DNA of 25,981 bases from UBA1535 sp002323775. GTDB taxonomy: Bacteria; Bacillota; Clostridia; Tissierellales; Sedimentibacteraceae. A program made the translations under genes and the position numbers. Positions 1 through 8,523 of the stretch are shown in pieces (position 1 is the stretch's first letter; each line of letters starts with the position of its first letter). Location: NCBI GenBank assembly GCA_031993545.1, contig DAMAHZ010000044.1, positions 1 to 25,981 of the forward strand. Direction: 5' to 3'. The notes beneath the pieces were generated by a model that made no database searches, was not told the DNA's origin, and saw only the letters and a program-made list of their open reading frames with translations.

Positions 1-2191
1 ATATACCATTTGCAGTATCTCTTAATTTTATTTTATCTGCTACTTTTTCAAAATTAACTTCTATTTCAAAAGTTCCAATTATTCCAGCAGGTATAGTCCA
101 TGTTGCTTCATAATATTCTGGTGATACTTCCATCATTGTTTTCCTGTAACTATCATTATTAAGATTTATGCCATCAATATTTCTCATAGGTATATCTTCA
201 GCTACATTTATCCTAAAGTAAGCAGTACCTCCTGCCGGTGCATTGAAACTTACATTCAATGTATTTCCAGCCCAAAGAGTTATATTTGAATTAGGCTTAA
301 TATTTTCAATTTCTGCCGGCTCTACTGGCTTTGTTTCTTCCCATTTTGCTATTAAAGATAAATTTGCTGTTATAGGTGTTGAGAAATCAAATGATGTTTC
401 ATCTTTTATATCTTTAAACCATCCCTTAAAGACAAAACCGTCTTTAACAGGATTAGTTGTAGGTCTCGCCATTATTGCTCCCTCTGTAACAACTTTTACT
501 ATATTATCAGTGTTGCCGTCTATACTTCCGCCATTTAGATTTAACGTTACAGTATAGTATTCAGGTGTCTCAGGATCTTCCTTTTCAACTAATCCAACCA
601 TTGCAGCTCTTAGATTTTCTGATGCTGTATCAACTTCTGTCTGTGTTGAATTTGCATTGTTATTTATAGATATAGCAACTTGAAGTGCTTGCTCAAATCT
701 TGCCCATGACTCTGGTGTATAGTCATCTTCATTTTTTGTCTGTGCCTCTGCTATCGCTTCTACTAATGCTCTTTTATCTAATTCTACTGCCTTTAGTTCC
801 CATTTAGCTTTTAAGATTAAGTTTTTCGTTATAAGTGTTGAAAAATTAAATTTTTCTTCACGTCCATCTTCAAACCAGCCTACGAAACTGTAGCCATCTC
901 TAATAGGTGCTGATGGCTCTTTTACAGTAGATTTATCTATTACTTTTTCAAGCTTATCATCTGTTTTTCCAGCTATATTACCACCTTCTAGTTTAAAAGT
1001 TACTGTGTACTCTATCGGCTGCGGTATATAATCCCCTGTTCCACTACTTGATGATACTATTGCATTTAATGGCATTAATTTTCCATCAACTATTTTATAC
1101 TTCGTATTAGCATTTGCTTCTGCTCCATTGACCTTAAACTTAACAACAGATTCTATGTAATTTATTGAACCCTGAGCATTTATAGATATGTCTCCACCCG
1201 TTATTTTAAGATTTTCTACTAAAGCATTTTTTTCTAAAACAAGCTCTGCCTTATCTTTAAGCTCAAGATTTTTAATAATACTTCCTTGAGTAAGCTGTAA
1301 TTTTATTTGATTTGTATTTGTAGCATTGTCTATCTTTGTATTTGAAAGAATTATATTAAGTAAATTTTGTTTTTTATCAAGAAGCAAGGATTTTAATTGA
1401 GAATTTTTTATATCAATGCTGTTTGCTCCGCCACCATTAACTATTGCTATGTTTTTTACTTTAACATTGTCAAGAGATACATCACCTTCGCCTATCCCCT
1501 CTGCCAGATAAAGGTTTCCTCCTATTTCCATATCCTTTAGAGTTACATCCGATGTATTAACGATAAGGTTTTTATCTGCGTTTTTACTGATAATACCTTC
1601 CTCGTTAACTATTTCACCTGCAATATTATGCAGCATTTTTACTACCTCTGCCCTTGTGATTTCAGCATTGACTCTAAAACTTCCATCAGGATAGCCATTT
1701 ATAAACCCGTTTTTCTTAAGTCCGCCAATAATAGCTTTAAGTTCTTCTGGTATAGTGTCATTATCTGTAAAATTAGCTTCATGCTTGTCTCCCTCTATGT
1801 TGAAAACTATACCGATTATTCTTGCCACTTCACCTCTGTTAATATTTTTACCAGCATCTAGTGATACAGCAGGAATTATGTAATTAGCTGCTACACCTTT
1901 AGCTACCTCATCGTAGTACCAATTTTCCGGAACAACATCACTAAAATTAATTTCAGACTCGTTAGTAAACCCCATTATCTTATTAATGACCTTATAAAAC
2001 TCTGCCTTGCTCATGTTACTGGAAGGCTTAAAGCTTCCATCAGGGTATCCTGAAATTATTCCTCTGTTCTTCATGTACTCGATTTCATTTTTTGCCCAAT
2101 TGTTCTCATAGTCATTTTCTAGTGCAAATGCAGTTGTGATATTTGACATAATAAACATTAAGCACAAAGCTATGCACAATACTTTTTTCAT
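1..2191 (-). CDS. SLH-domain surface protein with InlB-type B repeats (partial, C-terminus off the left edge)
   Basis: The frame is open from an ATG at 2191 to the window edge, at least 730 residues, so the C-terminus is missing. The start follows AGAGGGG with 7 nt spacing. Residues 1-23 form a signal peptide ending in AFA. Three S-layer-homology-like repeats follow (about 27-75, 80-125, 130-185), with typical motifs such as GYPDGSF, which should anchor the protein to cell-wall polymers. Next comes a repetitive beta-helix-like stretch (about 195-330). A first InlB B-type repeat (about 390-460, GYSFVGWF, ending LKAKW) is followed by a helical FIVAR-like segment (about 465-535) and a second B repeat (about 545-620, GFVFKGWF). 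The final visible part is another beta-rich extracellular domain I do not recognise. Role inferred: cell-surface adhesin or wall-associated protein. Domain naming rests on motif recognition only. Confidence 0.9.
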   Translation of the reverse strand, partial: MKKVLCIALCLMFIMSNITTAFALENDYENNWAKNEIEYMKNRGIISGYPDGSFKPSSNMSKAEFYKVINKIMGFTNESEINFSDVVPENWYYDEVAKGVAANYIIPAVSLDAGKNINRGEVARIIGIVFNIEGDKHEANFTDNDTIPEELKAIIGGLKKNGFINGYPDGSFRVNAEITRAEVVKMLHNIAGEIVNEEGIISKNADKNLIVNTSDVTLKDMEIGGNLYLAEGIGEGDVSLDNVKVKNIAIVNGGGANSIDIKNSQLKSLLLDKKQNLLNIILSNTKIDNATNTNQIKLQLTQGSIIKNLELKDKAELVLEKNALVENLKITGGDISINAQGSINYIESVVKFKVNGAEANANTKYKIVDGKLMPLNAIVSSSSGTGDYIPQPIEYTVTFKLEGGNIAGKTDDKLEKVIDKSTVKEPSAPIRDGYSFVGWFEDGREEKFNFSTLITKNLILKAKWELKAVELDKRALVEAIAEAQTKNEDDYTPESWARFEQALQVAISINNNANSTQTEVDTASENLRAAMVGLVEKEDPETPEYYTVTLNLNGGSIDGNTDNIVKVVTEGAIMARPTTNPVKDGFVFKGWFKDIKDETSFDFSTPITANLSLIAKWEETKPVEPAEIENIKPNSNITLWAGNTLNVSFNAPAGGTAYFRINVAEDIPMRNIDGINLNNDSYRKTMMEVSPEYYEATWTIPAGIIGTFEIEVNFEKVADKIKLRDTANGI

Positions 2192-2211
2192 ATAAGTTCC
2201 CCTCTTCTTAT

Positions 2212-2248
2212 AAATTTGCATTACATATGTATAAGGTAATACAAATTT
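2212..2248. promoter_or_regulatory. Inverted repeat in the leader of the SLH protein gene
   Basis: Arms AAATTTGCATTAC (2212-2224) and GTAATACAAATTT (2236-2248) pair over 13 positions with one mismatch and an 11-nt loop. The repeat lies 21-57 nt upstream of the SLH gene start and just upstream of its ribosome binding site. There is no T-tract after it, so it is not an obvious terminator. It could be an operator or a 5'-leader stem-loop stabilising the mRNA. The rest of 2249-2560 is AT-rich and I see no gene in it. Confidence 0.5.
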
Positions 2249-2560
2249 ATACTATAAGTCAAGAAAGAAGTTTCGTCAAATTTCATAGACAAGTATATGA
2301 ATTCTTTAATTATTTTTAATGCTACGTTTTTAATTTTAAATTGATTTTTTATTATTTATGAGCATTTGTTTTTTTATTATCGCCAATTGTTTTAAATAAA
2401 AAATAATGATGAGCATTGTGGAAATGTAAATTTATTTGTCTCATTTAGTAGATTTTTTATAGATTATTTTGTTTATTTATAACTTTAAATGGAATTAAAA
2501 CTTTCTCTATGTCTGTAACTTTTTTCTAAACAAGAAATTTAATAACTTTATTATTCAATA

Positions 2561-2627
2561 AAAAAAACAGGAGTTGTTTTGATTTTATTTTTATAAAATC
2601 ATACATTCTAACATTCTCCTGTTTTTT
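2561..2627 (-). terminator. Compound rho-independent terminator of the SPFH gene
   Basis: The outer stem AAAAACAGGAG (2563-2573) pairs with CTCCTGTTTTT (2616-2626). An inner stem GATTTTAT (2581-2588) pairs with ATAAAATC (2593-2600). Read on the minus strand, it follows the SPFH gene end at 2656 and finishes in a long T-tract. Confidence 0.75.
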
Positions 2628-2655
2628 CTTATATATTAACCACTCTCAAAGACGC

Positions 2656-3624
2656 TTATACTGTTTCTGAACCGCAATCAGGACAGAATTTTGATGACAT
2701 CATTTTTCTGCATTTAGTGCAAAATCTTGTATCTGCTGCATCTTGCTGCTTCGCCCCTGCCTGTTGATTGTTATTATTCATATTTGCAGTCATTTGCTGT
2801 GCCATTTGCATACCCATAGCCATTTGTGCCATCTGAGCTCCTGCTCCGCCACCGCCTTCTTTTCCAAAGCTATCAGCCAGTGATATAGCAGAATACTTTC
2901 CTACATCTCCAACAAACGATTGAGCCGCAACCTTTTCTGCCATAGCCTGCAATTCCGGAGGATAATTTAGTGATAGTATATTAAAATCAGCTACGCCAAG
3001 TCCAATTTCCAATAGCTCATTATCAAGCTCTGTAGCTATTTTTTTGCCAAGAGAACGGCTATTTGCCTGCAATCCTATCAAGGCATTTAGTCCTATAGTG
3101 CTTTGTCCTCCAAGCATACACTCTGCAATAACAGGATTTAACTCTCCCATTATACGCTCCGAGATATCATCTAAAGAATACGTAGATTTAACTCCTGCAA
3201 TTTTTGAAATAAATGCTTGATAATCTCTAAATTCAATAACCAAATTACCATTAGCGCCTATTGGAATACCTGATGGTACATCTGGTGATGGCATCATGAT
3301 ACGCTGTCTTGTTCCCCAAGGGAGTAAAAGCTGCTTTGCATTTACGAAGTAAACCTCTGCACGCATTCCCGTATCTCCTCTTAACGAGAACACTCCTTTT
3401 AATGTAGACAAAAATGGAGTAATTTGTGTTACTATATCAAAGTTTCCAGGTTGTTCAAACACACCTTCTACAATTCCATTTGCATAAAATATTGCTCTTT
3501 GTCCCTCACGAATAATTAATTTTGAACCCTTTTTTATTTCTTTAGCAGGCCATTTATAGAACAGCACATCATCTCTAAATTCTTCCCACTCAATTGTATC
3601 TTTTCCTTGTCCAAACCATGCCAT
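2656..3624 (-). CDS. SPFH-domain protein with C-terminal zinc ribbon, YdjI-like
   Basis: 322 residues from an ATG preceded by AGGAGAAG. The N-terminal two thirds (about 20-240) read as an SPFH/prohibitin-like domain of the so-called virion core protein (YdjI) type, without an N-terminal membrane anchor. A Gly/Met/Gln-rich linker (about 255-295) leads to a zinc ribbon, CxxC (FCTKC) plus CPDCG, at the extreme C-terminus. In Bacillus subtilis the relative YdjI works with YdjG and YdjH to hold the phage-shock protein PspA at the membrane. Here the gene sits 114 nt downstream of a YdjG-like zinc-ribbon membrane protein, in the same direction, so the two probably form one operon for envelope or membrane stress. 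No PspA or YdjH gene is visible nearby. The family call is firm; the role is inferred from the B. subtilis system. Confidence 0.88.
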   Translation of the reverse strand: MAWFGQGKDTIEWEEFRDDVLFYKWPAKEIKKGSKLIIREGQRAIFYANGIVEGVFEQPGNFDIVTQITPFLSTLKGVFSLRGDTGMRAEVYFVNAKQLLLPWGTRQRIMMPSPDVPSGIPIGANGNLVIEFRDYQAFISKIAGVKSTYSLDDISERIMGELNPVIAECMLGGQSTIGLNALIGLQANSRSLGKKIATELDNELLEIGLGVADFNILSLNYPPELQAMAEKVAAQSFVGDVGKYSAISLADSFGKEGGGGAGAQMAQMAMGMQMAQQMTANMNNNNQQAGAKQQDAADTRFCTKCRKMMSSKFCPDCGSETV

Positions 3625-3738
3625 TTTTCAAACTTCTCCTTTTCGATAATTTCATATTATTTTAAAATCTTAACTTTATATATCTTTAAAACACTCTCAA
3701 AGTCAATATAGATATAGTATTTTATAAACATTTTATGC

Positions 3739-4938
3739 TTAGCTTAAATTCTCTAAATTTACACATTGTGTATACTCAATGCTTTTACCAATCATTGAGT
3801 ATGTTACACTTTTTATAAGTCCTGCATTATCTGTTGTTTTTGAATTCTCAGATTCTCTTGATAAGAAGACTATCATCGTAATTATCGCAATAACTGCTAA
3901 TACAGCAGCAAGTATTTTCGGTACAGAATATGGTCTTTTTCCACTTACCTTTCCTGTTTCACCATTTATCATATAGCGATATGTCTTTCCTTTATAACCA
4001 AATGCCGCACTCCATAAAGGAAGCAAAACATGTTTATATGTAACATCATTATATTTGGTATTTACCCTTATTGAACGTGCTCTGTTATAGCTTCGCAAAA
4101 TGTCTCTTTCAGATAAGCTTTTCATATCACTGTCAATTATTTTTTTAGCTTCCTCAAATCCACTATCTGCCTTTATTTTATAAATTTCTGTATAATATCC
4201 GGACAAATAACTTTGTGAAAATGGCTTTGTATTTGTTGTTGTGTTGTAAGGTAAAATTCCTGCTATGTCCTTTTCTTTTTCAGAAGCACATATTTGTATA
4301 TCATCAAAGCTTTTTTGCACTATTCCACTTACATGATACCAATCTGTAACTGTTTTTTCCTTACCTTCCTTATCTTTCACAACTCTATCTATGCCACCCT
4401 CACCAGTATAAAAGGATACAGCATCAGTGTCATAAGTCCAAAAAGGCAGATACATCCCGGCAAGAAGTCCTTCACCATAGCTTTTTTTCAAATCATTCGG
4501 TGCAAACCATCTTTTTCTTATCCAAACTCTAAACTTCTCCTGAGCATCTTTTTTATCGATTTTGAAAGGAATAATTCCCTCCGGAGGAATTCCGGATTTT
4601 TGCTTAGCTGTAGCTATTTGTGTTGAGGAACACATCGGACAAACAGTCGCTACTTGATGCTCATCAAATGTAATCTCTAATCCACAGTTTTGGCAAGTAA
4701 CTACTGCATTTCCCTCAAAAGCAATCGATTGTCTTTCTCTCTCAAAATAATCATCAAAACTATACTCTTTAACTTCATCTGACAGTGTTTCTATTGTGTA
4801 TTCTGCTTTACATGAACTACATTCAAACTTTTGCTTATTTATGTCAAACTTTATTGTGCTTCCACAATTTTTACATATAAATTTTTCTGTTTCAACTTCA
4901 ACTCTTTTTTCTTCGACAGATTTAGTATTTTCAGACAT
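3739..4938 (-). CDS. Double zinc-ribbon protein with one membrane helix, YdjG-like
   Basis: About 399 residues. The start is the ATG at 4938, which has GGAGG 7 nt upstream; a TTG one codon earlier is less likely. Two CxxC...CxxC zinc ribbons lie at about residues 22-44 (CKNCG, CSSCK) and 82-106 (CQNCG, CPMCS), resembling TFIIB-type or primosomal N'-type ribbons. A conserved soluble region follows (about 115-330), then a single hydrophobic helix near 340-360 and a short polar tail. This architecture matches YdjG-like proteins that are encoded beside SPFH proteins of the YdjI type, as here. Despite older database names, nothing suggests a replication role. It probably forms a membrane-linked complex with the downstream SPFH protein. 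Confidence 0.82.
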   Translation of the reverse strand: MSENTKSVEEKRVEVETEKFICKNCGSTIKFDINKQKFECSSCKAEYTIETLSDEVKEYSFDDYFERERQSIAFEGNAVVTCQNCGLEITFDEHQVATVCPMCSSTQIATAKQKSGIPPEGIIPFKIDKKDAQEKFRVWIRKRWFAPNDLKKSYGEGLLAGMYLPFWTYDTDAVSFYTGEGGIDRVVKDKEGKEKTVTDWYHVSGIVQKSFDDIQICASEKEKDIAGILPYNTTTNTKPFSQSYLSGYYTEIYKIKADSGFEEAKKIIDSDMKSLSERDILRSYNRARSIRVNTKYNDVTYKHVLLPLWSAAFGYKGKTYRYMINGETGKVSGKRPYSVPKILAAVLAVIAIITMIVFLSRESENSKTTDNAGLIKSVTYSMIGKSIEYTQCVNLENLS

Positions 4939-5119
4939 CAAATTTCCTCCAAATTGTTTTTATTTAATACTACTTATAATTTATTGAAGCCAGTAGATAA
5001 AATACATAGATTTTTATGTCACATTTTATCCAAATATTAACATAGATTTTAACATTTTTCAACATTTTTTTCACAAAATTTCTCTATATATTTTGAAAAT
5101 ACTCATAAATCAAATTATA

Positions 5120-5147
5120 TTGACATATTTATATATCTAGTTATAAT
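5120..5147 (+). promoter_or_regulatory. SigmaA-type promoter for the DUF4236 gene
   Basis: TTGACA (5120-5125), a 16-nt spacer and TATAAT (5142-5147), ending 73 nt before the start codon at 5221. Both hexamers match the consensus. I see no equally clear promoter for the divergent zinc-ribbon gene in the same gap (4939-5220). Confidence 0.75.
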
Positions 5148-5220
5148 TATTAGTAAGAAAAGCTTAATAATAAATAATTATGGAGTTTTAATATAGAAGT
5201 AAAAAAGAAAGGATTATTAT

Positions 5221-5727
5221 ATGGGATTTAATTTTAGAAAAAGCTTTAATCTTGGTAAAGGATTTAAAACCACTGTAAGTAAATCAGGAGTAGGATATAG
5301 TTGGGGAACGAAAGGCTTTAGAATAACAAAAACAGCAAAAGGTGATATAAAAAATACTTTTTCAATTCCCGGAACAGGCATTTCTTATACGCAGAATGTA
5401 GGGTCTAAAAAAGGAAAATTTAAAATATTTCCAATAATATTAGCTTTATTAGTATTAGGAGCTATAGCAATATTCAAAAATCCTAAAGGCTTTCAAGATA
5501 TATTTAAAAATTTTGGTTTAAAAAACGGTTTAACAACAGAAGAATCAAGACCTTCCTCAGGTGAAACAGCATCAAAAGAGATATTTGTTTATGTATCTGC
5601 AAGTGGTAAAAAATACCATGTAGAATCATGCGGAACATTAAAGGAAAATAAAAATAAAATAAGTTTAGATAAAGCTATTAGCGAGAAATATGAGCCATGC
5701 AAGATATGCAATCCTCCTGTAAGATAA
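5221..5727 (+). CDS. DUF4236 membrane protein with C-terminal Ada-like metal-binding motif
   Basis: 168 residues, with AAAGGA 8 nt before the ATG. Residues 1-60 match the DUF4236 pattern: an FRKSFNLGKGFKTTVSKSG start, a YSWGTKGFR block and a PGTGISYTQ end. One hydrophobic helix lies at about 75-90, then a linker. The C-terminus (about 125-168) reads YVSASGKKYHVESCG ... CKICNPP, like the small Ada-type zinc-binding modules (H-x(3)-C ... C-x-x-C) appended to many secreted or membrane proteins and nucleases. Function is unknown. It is a single-gene unit with its own promoter, divergent from the YdjG/YdjI-like pair, which makes a shared envelope role possible but unproven. Confidence 0.85.
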   Translation: MGFNFRKSFNLGKGFKTTVSKSGVGYSWGTKGFRITKTAKGDIKNTFSIPGTGISYTQNVGSKKGKFKIFPIILALLVLGAIAIFKNPKGFQDIFKNFGLKNGLTTEESRPSSGETASKEIFVYVSASGKKYHVESCGTLKENKNKISLDKAISEKYEPCKICNPPVR

Positions 5728-5770
5728 TATAAAATAGCTGAAATTCAAATACATTACATATAATATTAAT

Positions 5771-5810
5771 AAAAAAATCCCAAGCACTACATTGCATAGG
5801 CTTGGGATTT
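5771..5810 (-). terminator. Terminator of the tldD-tldE operon
   Basis: AATCCCAAGC (5776-5785) pairs perfectly with GCTTGGGATT (5800-5809). On the minus strand it follows the tldE stop at 5815 and ends in a run of seven T. It may also slow transcription arriving from the DUF4236 gene. Confidence 0.85.
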
Positions 5811-5814
5811 ACTA

Positions 5815-7029
5815 TTATTTATTTATCTTCATTTTACAAAGTGCTAAGTTTCTATTAAAAGCAAATTTATCCTTGCTTACACCTATAAAATCTTCACCAA
5901 ACATTTCGTATATGTTACCACTGACTGAAAACTCAGGCAATTTACCTATATATTTGCCATTTTGCATCAAATATGACATCTGCACAGGTGTAGCAAAGTC
6001 TCCATCGTTAGTGCAATCCCCTCCGCTTGCCACTACCGGAAATATAACAAGCTCATCTCCTGCAAGATCTACAAAGCTACTGTCTGATTTTTTTGCACTG
6101 ATTTTCGCCATACCAAGAGTTGGAACATCGTCATATCCGGCTGAGGCTGAGGCAGTGTTCTCAAATCCAAATTCTTTACTTTTCTTTTTATCTGTATATC
6201 CTCTTAAAATAACACCATTTTCTATTAACAAGCAATTGTCGTTTTCTAAAATACTGCCCTCTGCATCAAAAAATGGGCTATGGTATCCTTCGTCGCTTAA
6301 ATCTGAATATAAAGTAAATTTATCACTAAATGCTTTAGTTTCAAGCTTATTGCTAAATATTGAGGTTTTTCTTCCAAGCTTTTCTCCGTTTAAGGATTCA
6401 TATATCTTTCCTAAAAAGCTAGCGTCAGCAATTATTATAGCTTTTTCTAAATTTGGCAATTGAACAGGATTGTTAAATGCTTTTATTTGCTGTCTCACTT
6501 CCTCCAATATTTTGTCTATATCAAAGCTGTCTCTGCCTGAGTATTCAACAAAGCTGTCCATTACATTTATTGAATTAATGTGCTTAAAATATAATTCTAT
6601 GTTCACAATTTCATCATAATTTACATAATCAAGTCCAGCATCATTTTTTAAAGAGATTTCAGTCTCAGAAAGTATTATTTTGTTGCCAAAAATAATCTCA
6701 GGAAATTCTTTTCTAAACGAGTCTAAAAGCTTCTCTGTTTTTTCAACAAATTCTTCAGATGTAATATTTAATTTTCTTAAATCTCTGCTTCTTTTTTTAT
6801 CCTTAGAAGCATCACATTCGTAAGGTATTTTAAGCTCTAAATTTTTTATTGCTCTTGCCCAAGTTTCATCTGTTGCCTCTCCAAATGTTCCAGCTACACC
6901 TATAAAGCCATCCTTATAAACACGGCATCCAGATTTTGTTATATTCTTCTTTCTTATTGAATCTATATTTGTTTGTGTTACATTCAATGCAGTTTCTTTT
7001 ATTTTAATTTGGTATAATTCTTTTATCAT
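5815..7029 (-). CDS. tldE: TldE/PmbA-type metallopeptidase subunit
   Basis: About 404 residues. I place the start at the ATG at 7029, which has a perfect AGGAGG 6 nt upstream that overlaps the tldD stop codon; an upstream in-frame ATG at 7050 lies inside tldD. The sequence follows the TldD/PmbA fold but lacks the HExxxH zinc motif, as expected of the TldE partner. Conserved blocks include GVAGTFGEATDE near the start and the Gly-rich C-terminal half. TldE pairs with TldD to form a heterodimeric protease that degrades unfolded peptides. In E. coli the pair also removes the leader of microcin B17 and processes CcdA. It is the second gene of a two-gene operon. Confidence 0.9.
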   Translation of the reverse strand: MIKELYQIKIKETALNVTQTNIDSIRKKNITKSGCRVYKDGFIGVAGTFGEATDETWARAIKNLELKIPYECDASKDKKRSRDLRKLNITSEEFVEKTEKLLDSFRKEFPEIIFGNKIILSETEISLKNDAGLDYVNYDEIVNIELYFKHINSINVMDSFVEYSGRDSFDIDKILEEVRQQIKAFNNPVQLPNLEKAIIIADASFLGKIYESLNGEKLGRKTSIFSNKLETKAFSDKFTLYSDLSDEGYHSPFFDAEGSILENDNCLLIENGVILRGYTDKKKSKEFGFENTASASAGYDDVPTLGMAKISAKKSDSSFVDLAGDELVIFPVVASGGDCTNDGDFATPVQMSYLMQNGKYIGKLPEFSVSGNIYEMFGEDFIGVSKDKFAFNRNLALCKMKINK

Positions 7030-7039
7030 CACAGTCCTC

Positions 7040-8377
7040 CTATTGAACATTTAGTCCGTTTACTCTTACATACGGTCCACCAAAGCCTACACGAAGCGGA
7101 AACTGCTCCATTTTACCGCAACCACCAAGAACAAATGATTTTAGCTCTACAGTATCTGATAATCCGTCTATTTCATTAAGAGTTTTCATAACATTGCCTG
7201 TTACAACTGATATTTTTACTGGCTCTGATATTTTTCCGTCTCTTATCATGTACGCCTTGCTAGGAGCTATAGTAAATGTACTCATGCCTGAGCCATGCTG
7301 TATATTTTCAATATATATTCCAGTCTTTACCTCTGAAATAAGCTCGTCCTTTGTATGCTTTCCTGCTCCAATATATGTAGTTGTCATACGAACTATAGGC
7401 TCAAATTCAAAGCTAATAGCACGTGCATTGCCAGTTGCTTTTTCTTCTAATGAAGCTGCAGTATAAGCGCTATGCAGACGACCTGTCAATATACCATTTT
7501 TTATTATATAATTTTCTTTAGCTTCACAGCCTTCATCATCAAAAGGAACGTAACCTGAGCCTTCTACAATTCCTGTATCAATTATATTTAGAATATCTGA
7601 GCCTACCTTGCTGCCTATTGCCCATTCTTTTTTCATAGTTTCATCACCTACCATGAAATCAGATTCGCTTTTATGTCCAAAGCTTTCGTGAGCAAACACT
7701 CCAGCAGTTATAGGTGATAAAACGCAAGTATATATTCCGGGAACTACAGGAACTGCTTTTTGTGCGTATTCAATATCACTGATTATTGATTTTCTAATTG
7801 AGTCCTTATGTCCGATTAACTCATCAAAGGACATCTTATATATATCATCAGAGCCATTATGAGGTAGTTCATTAGCCATAATAGTGTAACGAAAAGCAAT
7901 AGCACAGCTTTGAGAATCAAAGGTAACATCAGTTCCTATGCTTGAAATTATGTGCTTTTTGGTATAATTATCCTTATAAATCACCTTAGATGATTTGATT
8001 CCCTCAAATTCCTCAGTCAAAGGTAGATAATCATTAACTACTGCAAGCTTTTTATCATTAGAGATTTTTGATACGTCATTTTCAGAATATTTTAAACAAA
8101 TGTCCTTATGTATTTCCAATCTCTTGATTACCTCATTTTCTAGTATATCAGGGTTTGCTGATGCAATTTTGGATAATGAGTCTATTTCATTTTGAACATT
8201 ATCTAAATCACTGACTGAACTATAATACCACTTTTTTCCGTCAAATACTCTTACCATTGCTCCATTTTCAATTTTTTCTTTATTTTGTACCAGTTTGTTA
8301 TTTTCATAGTAAATAACTGTTGAAAAAACATTTTCTATTCTAACATCTGTGTACAAGTTTTTTGGGAAATTATACAT
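7040..8377 (-). CDS. tldD: TldD-type zinc metallopeptidase
   Basis: About 445 residues. The start is taken at the ATG at 8377, 5 nt after GGAGG; an in-frame ATG at 8389 overlaps that ribosome binding site. The zinc motif HESFGH (HExxxH) sits near residue 230, within GVFAHESFGHKSESD, which is characteristic of TldD. The C-terminal part has the Gly-rich block GGCGKMEQFPLRVGFGGP. TldD supplies the active site of the TldD/TldE heterodimer, which threads unfolded peptides into a closed chamber. It is the first gene of the operon, with only 10 nt to tldE. Transcription should start near 8424 from the promoter described separately. Confidence 0.93.
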   Translation of the reverse strand: MYNFPKNLYTDVRIENVFSTVIYYENNKLVQNKEKIENGAMVRVFDGKKWYYSSVSDLDNVQNEIDSLSKIASANPDILENEVIKRLEIHKDICLKYSENDVSKISNDKKLAVVNDYLPLTEEFEGIKSSKVIYKDNYTKKHIISSIGTDVTFDSQSCAIAFRYTIMANELPHNGSDDIYKMSFDELIGHKDSIRKSIISDIEYAQKAVPVVPGIYTCVLSPITAGVFAHESFGHKSESDFMVGDETMKKEWAIGSKVGSDILNIIDTGIVEGSGYVPFDDEGCEAKENYIIKNGILTGRLHSAYTAASLEEKATGNARAISFEFEPIVRMTTTYIGAGKHTKDELISEVKTGIYIENIQHGSGMSTFTIAPSKAYMIRDGKISEPVKISVVTGNVMKTLNEIDGLSDTVELKSFVLGGCGKMEQFPLRVGFGGPYVRVNGLNVQ

Positions 8378-8409
8378 TGTTACCTCCATTTGTTTTTTAT
8401 TATTTTTAA

Positions 8410-8459
8410 CAACTTAATTAATTTAATTAAATTATATATCAAATTAATTAAGTTGTCAA
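8410..8459 (-). promoter_or_regulatory. Consensus promoter of tldDE straddled by a 15-bp palindrome
   Basis: On the minus strand, TTGACA (8459-8454) and TATAAT (8436-8431) are separated by exactly 17 nt. A perfect inverted repeat surrounds the -10 box: CAACTTAATTAATTT (8410-8424) and AAATTAATTAAGTTG (8441-8455), with a 16-nt gap. One arm covers the spacer and touches the -35 box; the other covers the expected transcription start and the start of the leader. The geometry suits a repressor operator. The cognate regulator is not identifiable in the window. Confidence 0.75.
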
Positions 8460-8523
8460 TTAAATATTTTAATTTTTTTATTTATTAATTATTAAATTTT
8501 TAACACCACAAACATCTAGCCAT

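Noticed and set aside
243..1861. Plus-strand open frames of 77-104 residues opposite the SLH gene
   Set aside because: They are antisense to a long, well-supported minus-strand coding frame with a signal peptide and recognisable domains, and they lack ribosome binding sites.
5792..6463. Plus-strand 223-residue open frame
   Set aside because: It lies antisense to tldE, begins inside the tldDE terminator and has no recognisable protein pattern.
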